Source: Psoroptes ovis (Eukaryota; Arthropoda; Arachnida; Sarcoptiformes; Psoroptidae). From it: 64,000 bases of DNA. The position numbers and the translations under genes are program-made. Location: assembly GCA_002943765.1 (NCBI GenBank), contig PQWQ01000003.1:2417501-2481500 (forward strand), written 5' to 3'. Of this stretch, positions 8,923-22,842 are shown piece by piece. Positions within the stretch are counted from its first letter, which is position 1, and every line of letters starts with the position of its first letter. The notes under the pieces are model-generated. The model saw nothing but the letters and a program-made list of their open reading frames with translations, ran no database searches and had not been told where the DNA came from.

Positions 8923-10005
8923 TATGATTAGGTTCGTCATTAATTGGTTTTATGTTTTGTTTTGTTTGTTGATTTCATGTTTTGTTGTTTTTGTTTTTCT
9001 TCAATCATCAGGCATCAGATAATGAACATAAATACCAACAATGATTATGAAATTCATATGAAAATAAATGAATAAACGGCACCGAATGGTACAAGAACAG
9101 ATAAATTTAGACACTGATGATGATGATGATGATTATGATGATGGTAAAAAAAATGATTACAATACAACTTTGAACACACAATCAAAATCATTATTATTAT
9201 TCTTTTTATTGTTTTTGCACTGCATTCAATCACAGCAAAATCAATGTCAAATAAACATAATGATGATGATAATAATAATAATAATAATATTGATTGGAGA
9301 AATGTCGAAAATTTATGAAGAATTTTTTTTTTTTGCTTACACAATCAATTTCTTTTGAATATAATAATAATAATAATAATGATTATGATGATATTGCATA
9401 GATTTTCTCCCATAGGTCACAATGAATTTCGATAAAATAAAATTCTTTTAGTCGATTCTTAAGAAATCAACATTATCATCAATTTTTTTTATTCTTATTT
9501 TTCTTTTTCTTATTCGGTCTCATTATTATCAATATTATCTTCAATATTATCATAGCGAATCATTATTGTTGACAAATGATCCAATCAATAAAATAAACAG
9601 GAAGTAGCAGAAAATTTTCAATCAACAAAACAAACAAAAAAAAGAGAAAATAAACAATAAATCTATCGTTATCATTATCATCAATAAAATCCATGAAACA
9701 AAAAAAAATGGGTAAGTTATAGAATTTAGATTCTCTCTATCTGTAGGTCCAATATGATTATTTATTATTTAAGTAAAGATCATTTATTTGAGTTTGACTA
9801 AAAAATTGAATTCAAATTCAAACAAATAATTGAACAAACAAACAAATGAATGTACAGAATAAAATTTGAAACGTGCAGAATTTATCCCGGGTACAATTCA
9901 TCAAATGATTTACTAGATTCAATGAATATTCTTTTGTAACAATGAATGAATTCAAAATTTCATTTCAAATTGTTATATGAAACAGCAGCAGTAAAATTGC
10001 AAAAT
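8449..10005. other. AT-rich DNA with microsatellites, no gene
   Basis: Contains (TTAA)n at 8745-8768, a long (TG)n at 8884-8918, (GAT)n near 9115-9145 and AAT/GAT runs at 9260-9290 and 9362-9400. Open frames here are translations of simple repeats and have no protein character. Confidence 0.7.
8884..8918. repeat. (TG)n microsatellite
   Basis: An uninterrupted run of about 17 TG units; likely polymorphic. Confidence 0.95.
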
Positions 10006-10049
10006 GATTTGGTCAATTCTTGGCCTTAGAAGCAAAACTTGACCAAATC
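10006..10049. repeat. Hairpin with 11-base perfect arms
   Basis: GATTTGGTCAA (10006-10016) pairs with TTGACCAAATC (10039-10049) across a 22-base loop. The loop contains TTCTTGGCCTTAG, a plausible 3' splice site, so the structure would enclose the acceptor of the acidic frame that follows. Confidence 0.8.
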
Positions 10050-10326
10050 ACAACAAGAGTCATGCGAAGAATTTGGCCAACATATATTGTCATTGTTTAT
10101 TGGATTGAAAAATTGTAAGAAAGAACCGAATTCAATGTTTACCAATGGAGAGAAAAATGTTTATCGAATTAAGAGAAACGAAATAAGCGAAAAAAAAGCA
10201 AGCATAAGCAAAATTGACAATTTAAAAGATCAAAAAAAAAAGACCAAAAATTTCAACAACGACACTGATGATGATGATGATGATGATGATCGAATGAAAA
10301 ATACCATTTTTTGGATCGATGATTGA
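10030..10326 (+). CDS. Hypothetical acidic exon or ORF
   Basis: Open reading from just after a possible acceptor (AG at 10028-10029) to a stop at 10324-10326, about 98 residues. It has no ATG at the start, so it would be an internal or last exon. The translation is hydrophilic and varied (KSQQESCEEFGQH, then a lysine-rich part), then eight aspartates encoded by a (GAT)n run, then a short FWIDD tail. Composition is more protein-like than other frames nearby. No domain is recognised. The chance that it is a random frame is considerable. Confidence 0.28.
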   Translation, partial: KQNLTKSQQESCEEFGQHILSLFIGLKNCKKEPNSMFTNGEKNVYRIKRNEISEKKASISKIDNLKDQKKKTKNFNNDTDDDDDDDDRMKNTIFWIDD

Positions 10327-13300
10327 ATTGAGACGAAATAGAAAAAAAAATTCCAAATGACTTTTGACTTTTGATTTTTTTTTCATTGGTCTCTGTTTCG
10401 TTGTCAAGCTCATGGAATATCACACAATATGTTATGATGATGGTAATGAAATACAAATATTTGTATTGCATACACTCTCGCATGCATCATTTTCATCGAA
10501 TCAACGAGACTTTCAATTCTGAAATGAATCGTTTTTCAAAATGGCAAGAAATTTTTCTCATTTTTTTTTCATTCTCTGAATTCTCTTTTACTGAGAAATG
10601 AAGAAAAAAAATCAATCAATTTAAATTCACCGAGTGGCAACGATCATAGATGTGAATAGATGAAGAAAATAAATTTATTTCAATATATCAAAGATCATTC
10701 AAATATTGATTTATAATTATTATTACCATTATTATTATTATTATACGAAAGTTTCATTTCATTTTATTTATATTTTCTCTTGAAACTGCCAAAATAAGAA
10801 TAAGAAAAAAATGTAATTAATTTTCATGTTGTTGTTGTTTTTCGTAGATCACAAGTACAGCAAGATCAATTTCAAGCTGTTCAACGTTTCATATTATTTC
10901 AGGCATTTTCTTTTATCGCTCCCTAATACTAATATCGATAAAAATGAGGAATGACTAAATGAAGAAATCAACAAAAAAAAACAAAAAAACAAATGATTGA
11001 TCCGTTTCAATTTTTCAATTTAATTCGATCGCTATACGATTCGATATTCGATTCAGAATCGATTTGTGATCTCGATTTCACGATCTGAATTCAATCCATC
11101 TCTCTCTTGCTCTCTCGTCATCATCATATCATATGCATTCATCCATCCATCCATCCATCCGTTACCAATCATCTTTTCATTCACCAATGTTATTATTAAT
11201 AATAATGATGATGTTGTTGGTGATGATGATGATGATGATGATGATGAAAAGAAGAAAGTTTTTTCATCTTTTTTTCTTCTTATTCTTATCATCATCATCA
11301 TCATCATCATCATCACCACCACCAATATCACCAATATCCATACTTTTTAAAATGAATGTGTTTTGTTTCAATCAAATAAGCTAAAAGCAAAAAAAGATCA
11401 AAACTTGCCAATATATAAATTTATACTTTGATGACATCAATCGATTTTTTCATTCGTTTTTTTTCGATTATATTTTGTGCATCAATGCTTGAAGACATCG
11501 ATATCATCATTATTATTTTGGTGATATCCAAAGTTGGTGTTGGTGTATGTGTGTGTGTGTTTCAAACACATCGATTGATATAAATTTGTATTAAGAAAAC
11601 ATTTATCTTTTGGTAGCTTTAAATTCTTGAATCGATTTTATGTATTTGAAAGATTATTGAATTGGCAATAATAAAGGGAAAAAGTATTATCATATGCGAC
11701 ACAAATTTTTATATTTTTTTTTCTTCAAAAAATATTGATATTATCATCATCATTGTTGTTGTTGTTGTTGTGTGATCCAAGATCCATCATCATAATCAGC
11801 TACGCTGAATGGAATTGATCAATTTGATGCTAATAATAATGAGCGACATATCAAGCAAAGGGCAAACAAAGAGTTAAAGTGGAAATCATTTTTTCATTCA
11901 TTTATTCAGAATATTAATCAATTGATTAATATTATGAAAAGAATCAATTTTTTTGATGTATCTATCAATGAATTATACGTCAAAATTTTCTTGATATTAA
12001 AGGAATATATTTCTCAGGAAAAAAGATTCAAAGAATCAAAGAAAATCAAAAAAAAATTTCCCTGCGTTTTCATTATTTTTTTGTTGTTCATCAAACATGA
12101 ATGAAAAAACGAAAAATAAAAATTAATAATTCAGTAGTCAAAGGAATAATAATAAAAGAAAAGTAGCATGTGGAGGGTTTGTATGGATTTTGATTTCATT
12201 GAATGTTGTTATTATTATTTTGCACATTTTTTTTCGATTATCAAGTCTATTATTTGATATTCTTGTATGATTGTACAACAAATACATTGGCTCATTGAAT
12301 GGTTTCATTCATTCATTCAAACCATAAAAAAAATTTAGAAATTTAATCAAAAAATGAAATGAAACAAACGAAAATTGAAACACATTTAATTTATTTTCTT
12401 TCGTAAAAATTTGTGTTTTTCAATGCATTTCAAAACTATAGCCAGAAAAAAAGTATCATATTTTGCCGAAATATATTTCCATCATCATCCAATTTTATAT
12501 GCTTTCAACCGAAAAAAAAATCAACCCGAAAAAAATTCAAATTTTCTCTTGACTATTATTAACATTATTAACATCATTATTATTAACTTTTTTTTTGATT
12601 TAATATTTTTGCAGTGGTGATATTTTATTTTCATTTTCATTTTAACTTCAAACCAACTTTTAGTTACTGTTAATGCAATCGCATTGATTTCAAAATTTCA
12701 TTGATTTTTTTTCGTAGAATTTCAATGCGAATATAAAAGGAGAATGTATGGAAAAACGGGGTGAAAATCAAATATTGAATTCTGGAAATAAACAAAAATA
12801 TCTGTCATTATGTTGTGAATTTCGATTCAAGAAAATTTCAATTTCAATTTTTTTTATTATAAATTTCTTTTTCCAACAAAAGTTCAGAATCCAATGAAGA
12901 AAAATGGAAAAATTCTCTCCAATATGGTGCTTTGAAATCAATTTTTTTTCATTATTATTATTAAGTAAATTGAAAATGAAATTCTTTGATTCTCTCTTGC
13001 TGGCTGATGTAAATATTCAATATTATAACTCTTTCATTTCATTTTTTTTTTTTTTTTGGCAAAAAGAAAATTTCAAGGAATAAAAATATGATCGAAATAT
13101 CAATATTTCTTTTTCTTTAAATGAAATTGTGAATTGGATTTTCTTTTTCTCTCTTTTCATTCATTCATTTTGCAACTTTTTATTCTCCAAAATCAGTGAA
13201 ATGAAATTGAACTAAACTTACACTTATTTTCAAATTGGAATCACAAATAAGAATAATTCCGAAACAGAATCAATGAAATGAAAATGATGAAAATATTGAT

Positions 13301-14074
13301 CTGAAAACTTTGAGCAACGAAAAAAAAAGCAATAAAACAAATGAAATTTGAATCAAAGATATCAATGGGAAAAATTCTACTTTAGTAAATAATGAGTTTT
13401 ATTTATTTTTATTTGAATTTTTTTTTCGATATAATTCCACCACCATTTTCACCACCACTATTTGCCAACCCTAACCATAAATATGAATTTCATCTCATTT
13501 TATAATAATTGTGATTATCATCATTTTTTTATTATTACAATTATGATGATGATTATTATTATTATTATGATAAAACGATAAATAAAATGTTAAAATATTG
13601 AATAAAAAAATCAATGAAATATTTTAAAGATGGTAAGATGAAAATTCTTGAAGAACTTGTAATGAAGATTTTCTTCTCCAATATTTTTAATATTCTTGAT
13701 GAAGAATTTTCTATTTTTTTTCCCGATATTTTAGCGGCCCATCATCATCATTGATTCATAACTGTTATGAATATAGTTTTTTTTTCTGGATCGATATTAT
13801 TAACTTGACTGTATTTTTTTTCAGATTATTTTTACACATTTTTTTTCTATTGGTTCAAGAACAATCAAGCAGCATTGAAACAATCAATTTTGATTGTTTT
13901 TGACTGTTTTTGCGATGTTTTTCTTCATGAAAATTTTTGTTTTTTTTCAGCTGAATATGTTAAAAATTTCATTCACAAATTTCTATTTTAACCAAGCAAA
14001 AATTGAATATGAACAAAATGACTGAATGAATGAAATCCAAAATTTTAAAAATAAAAATGAAAAGAATCCAATGA
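10327..14074. other. AT-rich DNA, no supported gene
   Basis: Contains (ATCC)n at 11141-11160, the mirrored GAT/ATC tracts at 11222-11314, a (GTT)n near 11754-11770 and many A or T runs. I see no conserved coding block. Confidence 0.65.
11222..11314. repeat. (GAT)n followed by (ATC)n, mirrored microsatellites
   Basis: A GAT tract at about 11222-11246 and an ATC tract at about 11288-11314 are reverse complements, separated by about 41 bases. They could fold into a long hairpin in any register. Both strands give aspartate or serine runs that are not genes. Confidence 0.9.
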
Positions 14075-14410
14075 ATGAAACTGAGACACAAATTTGAAAA
14101 TATGAAATATAATAGGAAACAAATGGTGATTCCATATGTTTTCCCTATTCTAATATATTTTTTTGTCTCATTTTCGATTCATATTTCATCATTATTTGAT
14201 TTCATTCCATTTTTCTCCCCTTTATTCCCCCATAAAAAACAAAGCGGGACGATGCAAAATATTTATTGGCCAAATTTAAAAATTTCATCGCTTTTCAAAT
14301 GGTTCATTGTTCTTTGTGAATCTCTGCCATTTGGCTCGTTATCGTTTCATTTCATTCATTCCTCTGTTCATTTTCACTTTGACTCTCTGCTTTACCCAAC
14401 ATTAAACTGA
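14075..14410 (+). CDS. Hypothetical ORF, 111 aa
   Basis: ATG-started frame. After a basic N-terminus (MKLRHKFENMKYNRKQ) comes a long hydrophobic segment that could span a membrane, then a mixed tail ending in a stop. No domain is recognised. T-rich sequence lowers stop-codon frequency, so a chance frame is plausible; the only support is its length and the varied composition of residues 55-80. Confidence 0.22.
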   Translation: MKLRHKFENMKYNRKQMVIPYVFPILIYFFVSFSIHISSLFDFIPFFSPLFPHKKQSGTMQNIYWPNLKISSLFKWFIVLCESLPFGSLSFHFIHSSVHFHFDSLLYPTLN

Positions 14411-15232
14411 GTGAATCGAAGCCATTGTTCGGAGAATTTGAGCGAGGATTGAAAATTTGAAATTTTGAAAATTTGAAAAAAATCACAATCACATTTAGCT
14501 CAATGAAGACATTCATTTTAGATTGCAAAAACATTTTCAGGGAAAAAATAAAAAAATAAAAATGTATGAAACTTATGACAATTTTATAGCAACATAATTT
14601 GTCCATGATTTTTACAAGAACAAAAATTTTAAAAATAAAATTGGTCTGAGCACTAACACGCATATCTCTTACCCTATCATTGAACAGTATTATTTTTGTA
14701 AGATTCATTAAGATGTCTTAGTTTTATTTCAAAAGAAAAAAATGAGAAAAATGAAATTCTTTTGGAAAAAAAACAATTGACATTTGATCATAGATTTTTG
14801 TGTCTTAAAAACATAAGTCAAAGTAAGTAAATCATAGCTAGTATATTTTTGACATTTTTTCATAAAAAATAGTGCTTCAATGAGGTTCATTTTGTAGTCT
14901 TAACACTTGATTAACAATGAAATTTTGATAAATAAATTAGTAGAAGAGATAGAGTGCAGGGAGGGAAAAGATTGAAAGAAAAATTGCTGATTCTTAATCA
15001 AGATTTAGGCACAATCGATTTGGATTTTTGATATCAAATGAAACACATTTGGTATTGTGTATGATAATAATCAACTTTATATTTGGTATTGAAATAAATC
15101 AAAATAACGGATGAAACAAATAGAAATTTCTGTTGATTTGTTTATTTTTCCTGGTTCAAATTCCAAAAATGAAATCCTGAGAAAAAAGTCAAATTCGACA
15201 AAAAAATTTGAAAAATCTGGCTCAAATCATTG
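14411..15232. other. AT-rich DNA, no gene
   Basis: Nothing beyond A/T runs and weak frames on the minus strand overlapping the previous ORF. Confidence 0.6.
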
Positions 15233-15649
15233 ATGTTAGCAATAAATGAAATAAATCCACCCGAAAACTTCTTGCCACCCTATGAACACATCGGTTTCTT
15301 TAAATTTTTGTTTTTAAATTCATTTTTGTTGGAACTGGAAATACTGGAAATGTTTCTGGTCCATCTGTTTCATTTGTTTATTTTCTTATCCATAACACAA
15401 ATATCTTCTAAAGATTTTGTTGAGTACCATGCACACACACACACCTACACAGCAAAACGATTACATTTCTTAAAGGCTATACATTGTTGTTTGTATGTAT
15501 ATTTCTGTTTGTATAAATATTTTGAATTCGTATTATTTTTATTTTTATTGAAATTAAGTTTAATTTTTTTGGAATTTTTCTTTCAAAATGAGATAAATAT
15601 GAAAACTTTTTCTATGTTTAGTAGGCTAGTTGGAAGCCAATTCCATTGA
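15233..15649 (+). CDS. Hypothetical ORF, 138 aa
   Basis: ATG-started frame. The first 25 residues (MLAINEINPPENFLPPYEHI) look protein-like; the remainder is phenylalanine/leucine-rich and hydrophobic, with a His/Thr run from a (CA)n tract. It is one of the longest frames outside the retrotransposon, but the T-rich strand makes long frames likely by chance. No family is recognised. Confidence 0.22.
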   Translation: MLAINEINPPENFLPPYEHIGFFKFLFLNSFLLELEILEMFLVHLFHLFIFLSITQISSKDFVEYHAHTHTYTAKRLHFLKAIHCCLYVYFCLYKYFEFVLFLFLLKLSLIFLEFFFQNEINMKTFSMFSRLVGSQFH

Positions 15650-17719
15650 ATTTGATCAAATCATTCATTTATTCAATTCCAGTTGTTTTGAATTCATTTA
15701 AATTTACAATTTTCACTTTTTTTCTGCATATGATTCAAATCATTTCGAATATACATTGAATTATTAGATGAAAAAAAAAGATTAAATGAAAGGGTTACAA
15801 TAGCGAAAAATGGGTAAATCATATTCATTCATATGTATTATTTTTAACGATTTGAGTAGATACATAGATTACACAGAAACACACTAAAAAGGATCTGGAG
15901 AATCTGTTCATTTCAATTTGAATTCGGAAATTTGAAATTTAAAATTTTATTCTTATTTTAGATTTACTTTCGTTCTTCGAAGAAAAATTTGAAGAGATTC
16001 AAAATTTCCATTGACTTGCAACGAATTGAGGCAAAACAGGGAATATTGGCAAAAGAATCTTTTTTTGGCCAAAAGTACAAAACAAAAAATTCCAAGAATC
16101 ATTAAATTATTGATAAAATTTTCTCTTTTTTTTCAAAGCTGGAAGTCCTGAAATTTGAAAACTCTATTTTGAAATCCTCAAGTTTCAACTATAATACGCT
16201 TCCAAAATAAATACGAGAAGTTTTCATATTTGCCCTCAATCATCTATTCAAAACAATTTATCTAAATATTCTAAGATTAGATCAAATCGACAAGAATTAT
16301 GAAATGAAAAATTCAAAAGAAATCGTGTGTTGTCGCTGAACATTCGCAGAGCGAGAGACCAGACACTGGACAAAAATTTGCGAATTATCTAATCATTGTT
16401 GAATAATTTCAAATTCTATTTCATTTTATCATATTCACTGGAAATAATTTTATTTATTTTTTATTGTTTATTTTCACCATTTATTATTTATCTATTAGAA
16501 ATTTAAGGTTCAACCATTATCCAGCATTCGTTTCTTCAGTACATAAGAATCAAATGAAAATTTTCATTTGTTTATTTTTCCAATGAAAGAATTTTGAATG
16601 CAATTCTTTGAGTGTAAAAAATTCTTAAATTCTCGATCATTGTGAGTGTGGATGCAAAGAAAATGTATGCAGAAACGCAAACTCAATGCTTGTGCGTACA
16701 CGCAAATGATGAATATATGAAAACTAAACTAAAAAATAAATAAAAAATAACAGAACATTTTTTGACCATAGAAAACGATAAAAATTTCAATTTGATTACA
16801 ACAGCAATCATGATGGTCTAGCTCTGTCTCGTTCTCTTGGTGCATATGATGATGGACCAAACTTTTTGGTAAATGAATTCCAAAGAAAAATGTAAAGATA
16901 AAAACGACGAAAAAATAAACGAAAGCATTAAAAGCATTTTAGGCGAAAATTTTGAGCGATATTTCCACCAGCAATCACCGCCACCACCACCACCATCGCC
17001 ATTACCATTATCAGCTACAGCTGCATTCATGATTCATATTATTTTGTATTCCTTTCTGTATTGGCATTATTATTATTATGATTTAATGCGTTTTGACGAA
17101 TAAGATGCACGAAAAAATAAAAATGAAAATAAAATGTCGCTACCACACTTTTTTCACTCTCTGTACAAATCTCTACGATTCTTTTCTCTTTCATTTTGGA
17201 TTCTACAAAATCAAAATAACGATACGATAATAATAATGATGATGGTATAATAATATTGACGAGAAATGGTTCATATCAATTCATATCGTACAACATCGTA
17301 CGATTCAATCATGTATTACATGTGTTTGTATTGAGTTAGAATGAATGAATGAATGAATAATTTTTTTATTTTACAAAAATAGCTTCATTGATAATGATTG
17401 AAATATGACGACACATAACGACGATATGAATACACGGACACACAATCGAACATTTAGTTTTATCAGTAAAAGTGATTTTCGTCTAAAAAATGAATGGAAA
17501 AAAAATGTAAATGAAAAGCGAAAATTATATCTTTTCTACTCAATAAATGAACATCATATTGAATCCATCAAATGACAATGACATCATGATGATGATGATA
17601 ATGCTAATAATATTATTTTTATGAAAAATTTCAAATTCATTTTTCCCATAGAATTAATAATAATAAAATTATGAATAAAACGAATGGAAAAATTGCATAA
17701 ATGCCAAGTTTCTTTTGGT

Positions 17720-17777
17720 TTTTGTTTTGTTTTGTTTTGTTTTTTTTTTTTTTTGTTTTTTTTTTTTTTTTTTTTTT
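17720..17777. repeat. (TTTTG)n and T-run low-complexity tract
   Basis: Several TTTTG units merge into two long T runs. Such tracts are prone to length error in sequencing. Confidence 0.9.
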
Positions 17778-20700
17778 GAACCCAAGAATATTGTTGAATT
17801 CTGCAATGAATTATTGTTGAAAATAATGAAAAAGAATAAAAAAAAAAATTTCAGTCTGTTCAAGAGTATACAATTCTAGCGATTCCCTATCTATTGTTAT
17901 ATTCAAACTATTCTATTATTATAACCAAATAATGTTAAATGTTTTTTATTTTATTTTATTCGTAATTCTATTTTCTATTTTCGTATCATTATTGAATTAT
18001 TGCCGTCAAGTTATATTCGCTATATTATTTAATATGGCAATATTTCTGCACATGTGTGCGTTTGTGTTTGTGCAGAAGAATTTCGGAACATCATTGATAG
18101 AATCAAGCAAAGAATGAATGAAACATTTGTGTGAATGGAACAATTTTCCCGTTTTCTCCATTTTCATTTCATTTAGATGTGTGTGTGTGTGTGTGTGATG
18201 TGTTATTCATATTTCAATTCATGAAAAAAAGCTAAAATAATTTGGGAAATTCAGTGTAGAATATAAAAAAAATATTTGTAGCATCAATGGTGAACAGTGG
18301 TGAGCATTCAATTCTAAAATTTAAGAATTTTCGTTCAAAATTACAGAATATGTGTTTCACCGAATGTGTTTTTGTTTAAGTTTAGTTCAGTTTTTTTTTC
18401 GATTTAAATTGTCTGATGTATTTCGTAATTTTAGAAAATTTTAAACTTTAAACCATTTTAAAACTATTTTAAGCCATTTCATTTCATTTGTTTTTAAAAT
18501 GGTCACAAATTATCACTTCACTAAACTGGTTCAACAACTAAAAACAAACATTCAAAATGAAATGATTCGTAATGAAATTGCAATTGTGTGATTATCATCG
18601 CCATTATTTTTAATTTGGCGCCAAAACTGAATCTTTTCTGAACATCTCTTCCGCAACAATCATCATAATTTTAAAAATCATGATTTACATCGTTATTTTA
18701 TAAAAAAAAAATTCAATTTCAAATAAATTTATTTCACCAAATTTTGCCAATTTGTGTCTATTTTATTTTTGATTCTCTGCTCTCATTCAAAATTTTTGTT
18801 TCATTGTTTATTCAATGTTTGTGAATTCATTTTATTTTTTCGGACCATTTTCTACTGCAATTATTGCTCAACGACAGTGATGGAAATAATGGTGGGTATG
18901 AAATGAAAAATGTTTGAATTACATGAATAATGATGATAATAATAATGAAAAATATGTAACAATAAACATTATAATAATAATAATGATGATGATGATTATT
19001 ATAATCATTATCAAAATTTATGATTCTCATAATATTCTATATTAAAATAAATACATTTTAAATTTAATACAAATGAATTTAAAATGTATTTAATATTTTA
19101 TCTTTGGTTAAATTATTTTGACGCATTTTTGTTTGTTCGTTTTTTTTTTTGTTCTTTGCGGAACCAAACTACCATATTCTTTCCAACCATCTTTTGGCCA
19201 TCATTATGATTTCATTATGAATTTTTTCTGAAATATTCTCCATATTTCTTTGCTACCATTGACGATCATATCGGCAAATTCTTCGATCATCTTTCGATTG
19301 ATAATTTCAGATAGATTCCGGATACCAAAATTTTAATTTTATTTTACATTTTTATTAATCGAAATTGTTAATTGAACATTTGTTAATTGGCTTCACTTTT
19401 TCTCCTGGTGTTTTTTTTCATTTATTTTCAATGAAAATTGTTTTTAATTTTATTTTGCAAATTTTTCTCGACACTTTTATCTTTCCATTTGTAATTATTT
19501 CATTTTTTTAAATATATTAAATTATTATTACATTTATTCATTCATTCATTCATTCTGAATTAAATTCATTTATTCATTTCTGTTCTATTCGTTTGTTCAT
19601 TGTGCATTTATTCATTCATTTGAATGATTATTACTGTTATCACCAAGAGTTGTTTCAATTATTTTGATTATTTATTTCATTTTATTTTATTTTTGTTTCA
19701 AATGTTTTATTTTTATTTCATTGAATTCTGTCATGTTTACATTTAGAATTTCTAGTTTTAGATTTTGTTTTTGACCAAAATTCTAGCAGAAAAAACAATT
19801 TTTTTCTTTTGAATAAATTTTGTCCAAAATTCAGGCTTTTATTTTCTGGTCATTTAGATAATGCACACACATCAGTGATAATTCTAATTCTAAATTTGAA
19901 TTCAGAAAAAAAACATTCAATTTAAATTTTTGAATTTTTTTTTTAATTAAATTCAACGATATCAGGGAATTCTGAAATTTAGTGGAAATTTATTCATCAA
20001 AATTTCAAATTTTTCATTTTTTTCAAAAAAAAAAAAAAAAAAAAAAAATTGAATATGAGTACAAAATATGCATAAATTTTGAGCTTATGTATGGGGCCCA
20101 ATAATAAATTCTGTGTAGTCATTAAAAATTACGAAAAAAAAATTTTGCATTTGTTTTTTACATTTGAATAAAGCAAAAATCATTGAACAAAACAAAATGT
20201 CGTTCAAACAAATCATTTAATGGCATTCGTATTATTGCTGTGAATAATGAACAAGCAAACATCGAAAATTATGAACAACAACAAAAATAATATTCTATTT
20301 TATGCATTCATTTGTGCATTCTTCATCACAATTTTCAAAATGTTCATTTCAAATTTCAAATTTTCCAATTTTTTCTTCTTTTTTTTTTTAAATATGTCAA
20401 TTGAAATACGGAAGAACGAAATTTATGTTTTCAAAATTTCAGTCAATTTCTTTTTTTCTTTGGGCCCATTTTGGGCCTACCGATGATTCATTTTCTGTTT
20501 TTTGAATGATGTGAACGTTGTTTCAGGGCTACAAGGCTTCAAATTACCAGCAGCAGGAGCAGCAGCAGAATTGACGCTTATAATTGCGTCAACGCTATTT
20601 ACATTTTCCAGAGAATTTCGCTTTGATATCTTTGTATTCAATTTCTTCCGTGAAAAATATAAATATCTTGAAATACTCTTTCTTGCTCAATGAACTGCAT

Positions 20701-22270
20701 TATTAACATTATCATTTTTACAGAATTTTATTCAGAATTATTCTTAAATTATTACATAATTAATAATTGATAATCTATTTGAATGATTTTCAATTATAAT
20801 CGATCGTAAGTGTGTTTGTGCTTAGAGTTTTCTTTTATCTTTTGACTTTTACCAATTTAAATTCAATACTAATTATTCAAACCTACACACGCATACGCAC
20901 ACGCATACTTGACACGCTTTCAAGTGTATTCAATCTGCTGCTGCTGCTGCTTGTATTAACAGCCATTCATTTTCGATTTTTGTTTGAGTCGATTGATCCT
21001 GATTTCTATTTTTTTTTTTTTTTTTTTTACACCAACATAATTTCATATTCAACTCAACAACAATGGTTGATGAAAAAAAATTAAATGTACAAATTCATCT
21101 TCAAATCATTCATTTTTCATTCTAATACAATTCTGTATGCCATCAATTTATTGTTTTGTTTGTTTTCAATTATCAAATGATAATGGTAATACAATTATAA
21201 TAAAAAAAATTAGAAATTTTCACATTCAATTGATCAATTTTCTTTTTTCTTTTCCCATTTTTTTAATACCAAAATTTTTGAAAATTTGATTAATGATTGT
21301 ACATGTGTGTTTGTGCATTGTTATTATTATTATTTTTCATAATTTTTCAGAAGTAAAGAATATATAATGTGTATGCTGCACAAATACAATAAAAGAATCA
21401 AAAATCAACAATGCTAAGCAAATAAATAAATGATATATGATGGCCAATTTAGTCGAAGAAAAAAAGAGGAAAATAATAATAATAATTCAAGATAATTGAA
21501 AATCATTGAAAATGATGATAAAATGATAATAATAAATGGCATTTAAATGGAGAAAACTAATGGAATTCTTTCGAGAACTTTGATTTTGAATGATCAAAAA
21601 TCAGAGGCGCAAAATAAACGAAAAAAAAATCGAACAAAGAAATTTTTAACAATTATTAAGCACAAAAACCAACATCAGCATCATCAGCAATCGGCAATAA
21701 TAATGGTCAATTGTAGATAATAGAATCAGAAATCAACAAGAGAATTTTGAATGTATTGAATAATAATAACAATAATAGTGATAATCACAATTGATAAGGA
21801 TTGATAATGAGTTTTGATAAGAATTTTTTTGATCAATTTTCATTACAATTGTTCGTTTCGAAATTCATTTATTTATTGTCTCATTGCTATTGTTGTATTG
21901 TATAAGTTGGTCATCATCATCATCATGTTTGATCGATTTATAATTGAATTCAATTGAAAATTTAATGATTTTTGCTTTTCGATTCTCTCTGCTTTCATCA
22001 ATATTTATTCTTAACAAATTATTATTATTATTATTCGCTTATTATCAAAATGAAAAATTGTCAAATGATGAAAAATTAATGATATTTTCTTGTTCAAATA
22101 ATGTTCTAAGATGATGATGTTGATGTCACCATTATTTTTATTAAAATTAATCATCATTGATAATTGAATTAAACTTTAGCTGCATTGAAACACGAAAAAA
22201 TAAATTTTAAATAATTTTTCACTTTGAACATCAATGAATTATATTCAGTGTGATTGGGTCAAATTTTTTC

Positions 22271-22316
22271 CTTGGCACACTAATTTATTTTTTCTTGGTA
22301 CACTAATTTATTTATT
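22271..22316. repeat. Two-copy tandem duplication, 23-bp unit
   Basis: CTTGGCACACTAATTTATTT and CTTGGTACACTAATTTATTT lie head to tail, 23 bases apart, with one difference. Confidence 0.9.
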
Positions 22317-22819
22317 TTCATTATTTTGATTTGCAGTCATTTCAAAAGTAAAGAAAATGTGAAACAATGTATACGTGAATCATAATTTTCAGCTATAACA
22401 AATTCTTATGAATCCAACGAGAATCAAATGACAATAAAATGCTTTTGTTTAGAATTGTGATTTTTCATCATTGTTTTTTCAATTTTTCTTATAACAATGA
22501 CGGTCATCATCATTATAGAAATATTGTGTGATCATCATCATCAAAAATACACGAACAAACATATAAACAAAAACGTAATGAAATAAAATGAATCAAATAA
22601 GTATATATCGTGTTATAACGACTAAATGTGTTTCATAGAAATGAAAATTTTTAATGATCAACACGAAATCTGACCAAAATAAGAGGAAAAAAATTAATCT
22701 TTATTTCTCCCGAATCAAATGAATTGATTTGAAAATGTAATGATAATAATAATGAATCAACTCATAACAACTGAAAGTATTTAAAGAAAATCAAATCATA
22801 TAATCATTTTTAATCATCT

Positions 22820-22842
22820 TGTGTGTGTGTGTGTGTGTGTGT
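22820..22842. repeat. (GT)n microsatellite
   Basis: About 11 uninterrupted GT units. Confidence 0.95.

Noticed and set aside
9054..9358. Two overlapping ~96-codon frames with His and Asp runs
   Set aside because: They translate GAT/ATC microsatellites and A/T runs.
11053..11384. Ser-, Asp- and Met-rich frames on both strands
   Set aside because: Explained entirely by the mirrored triplet repeats.
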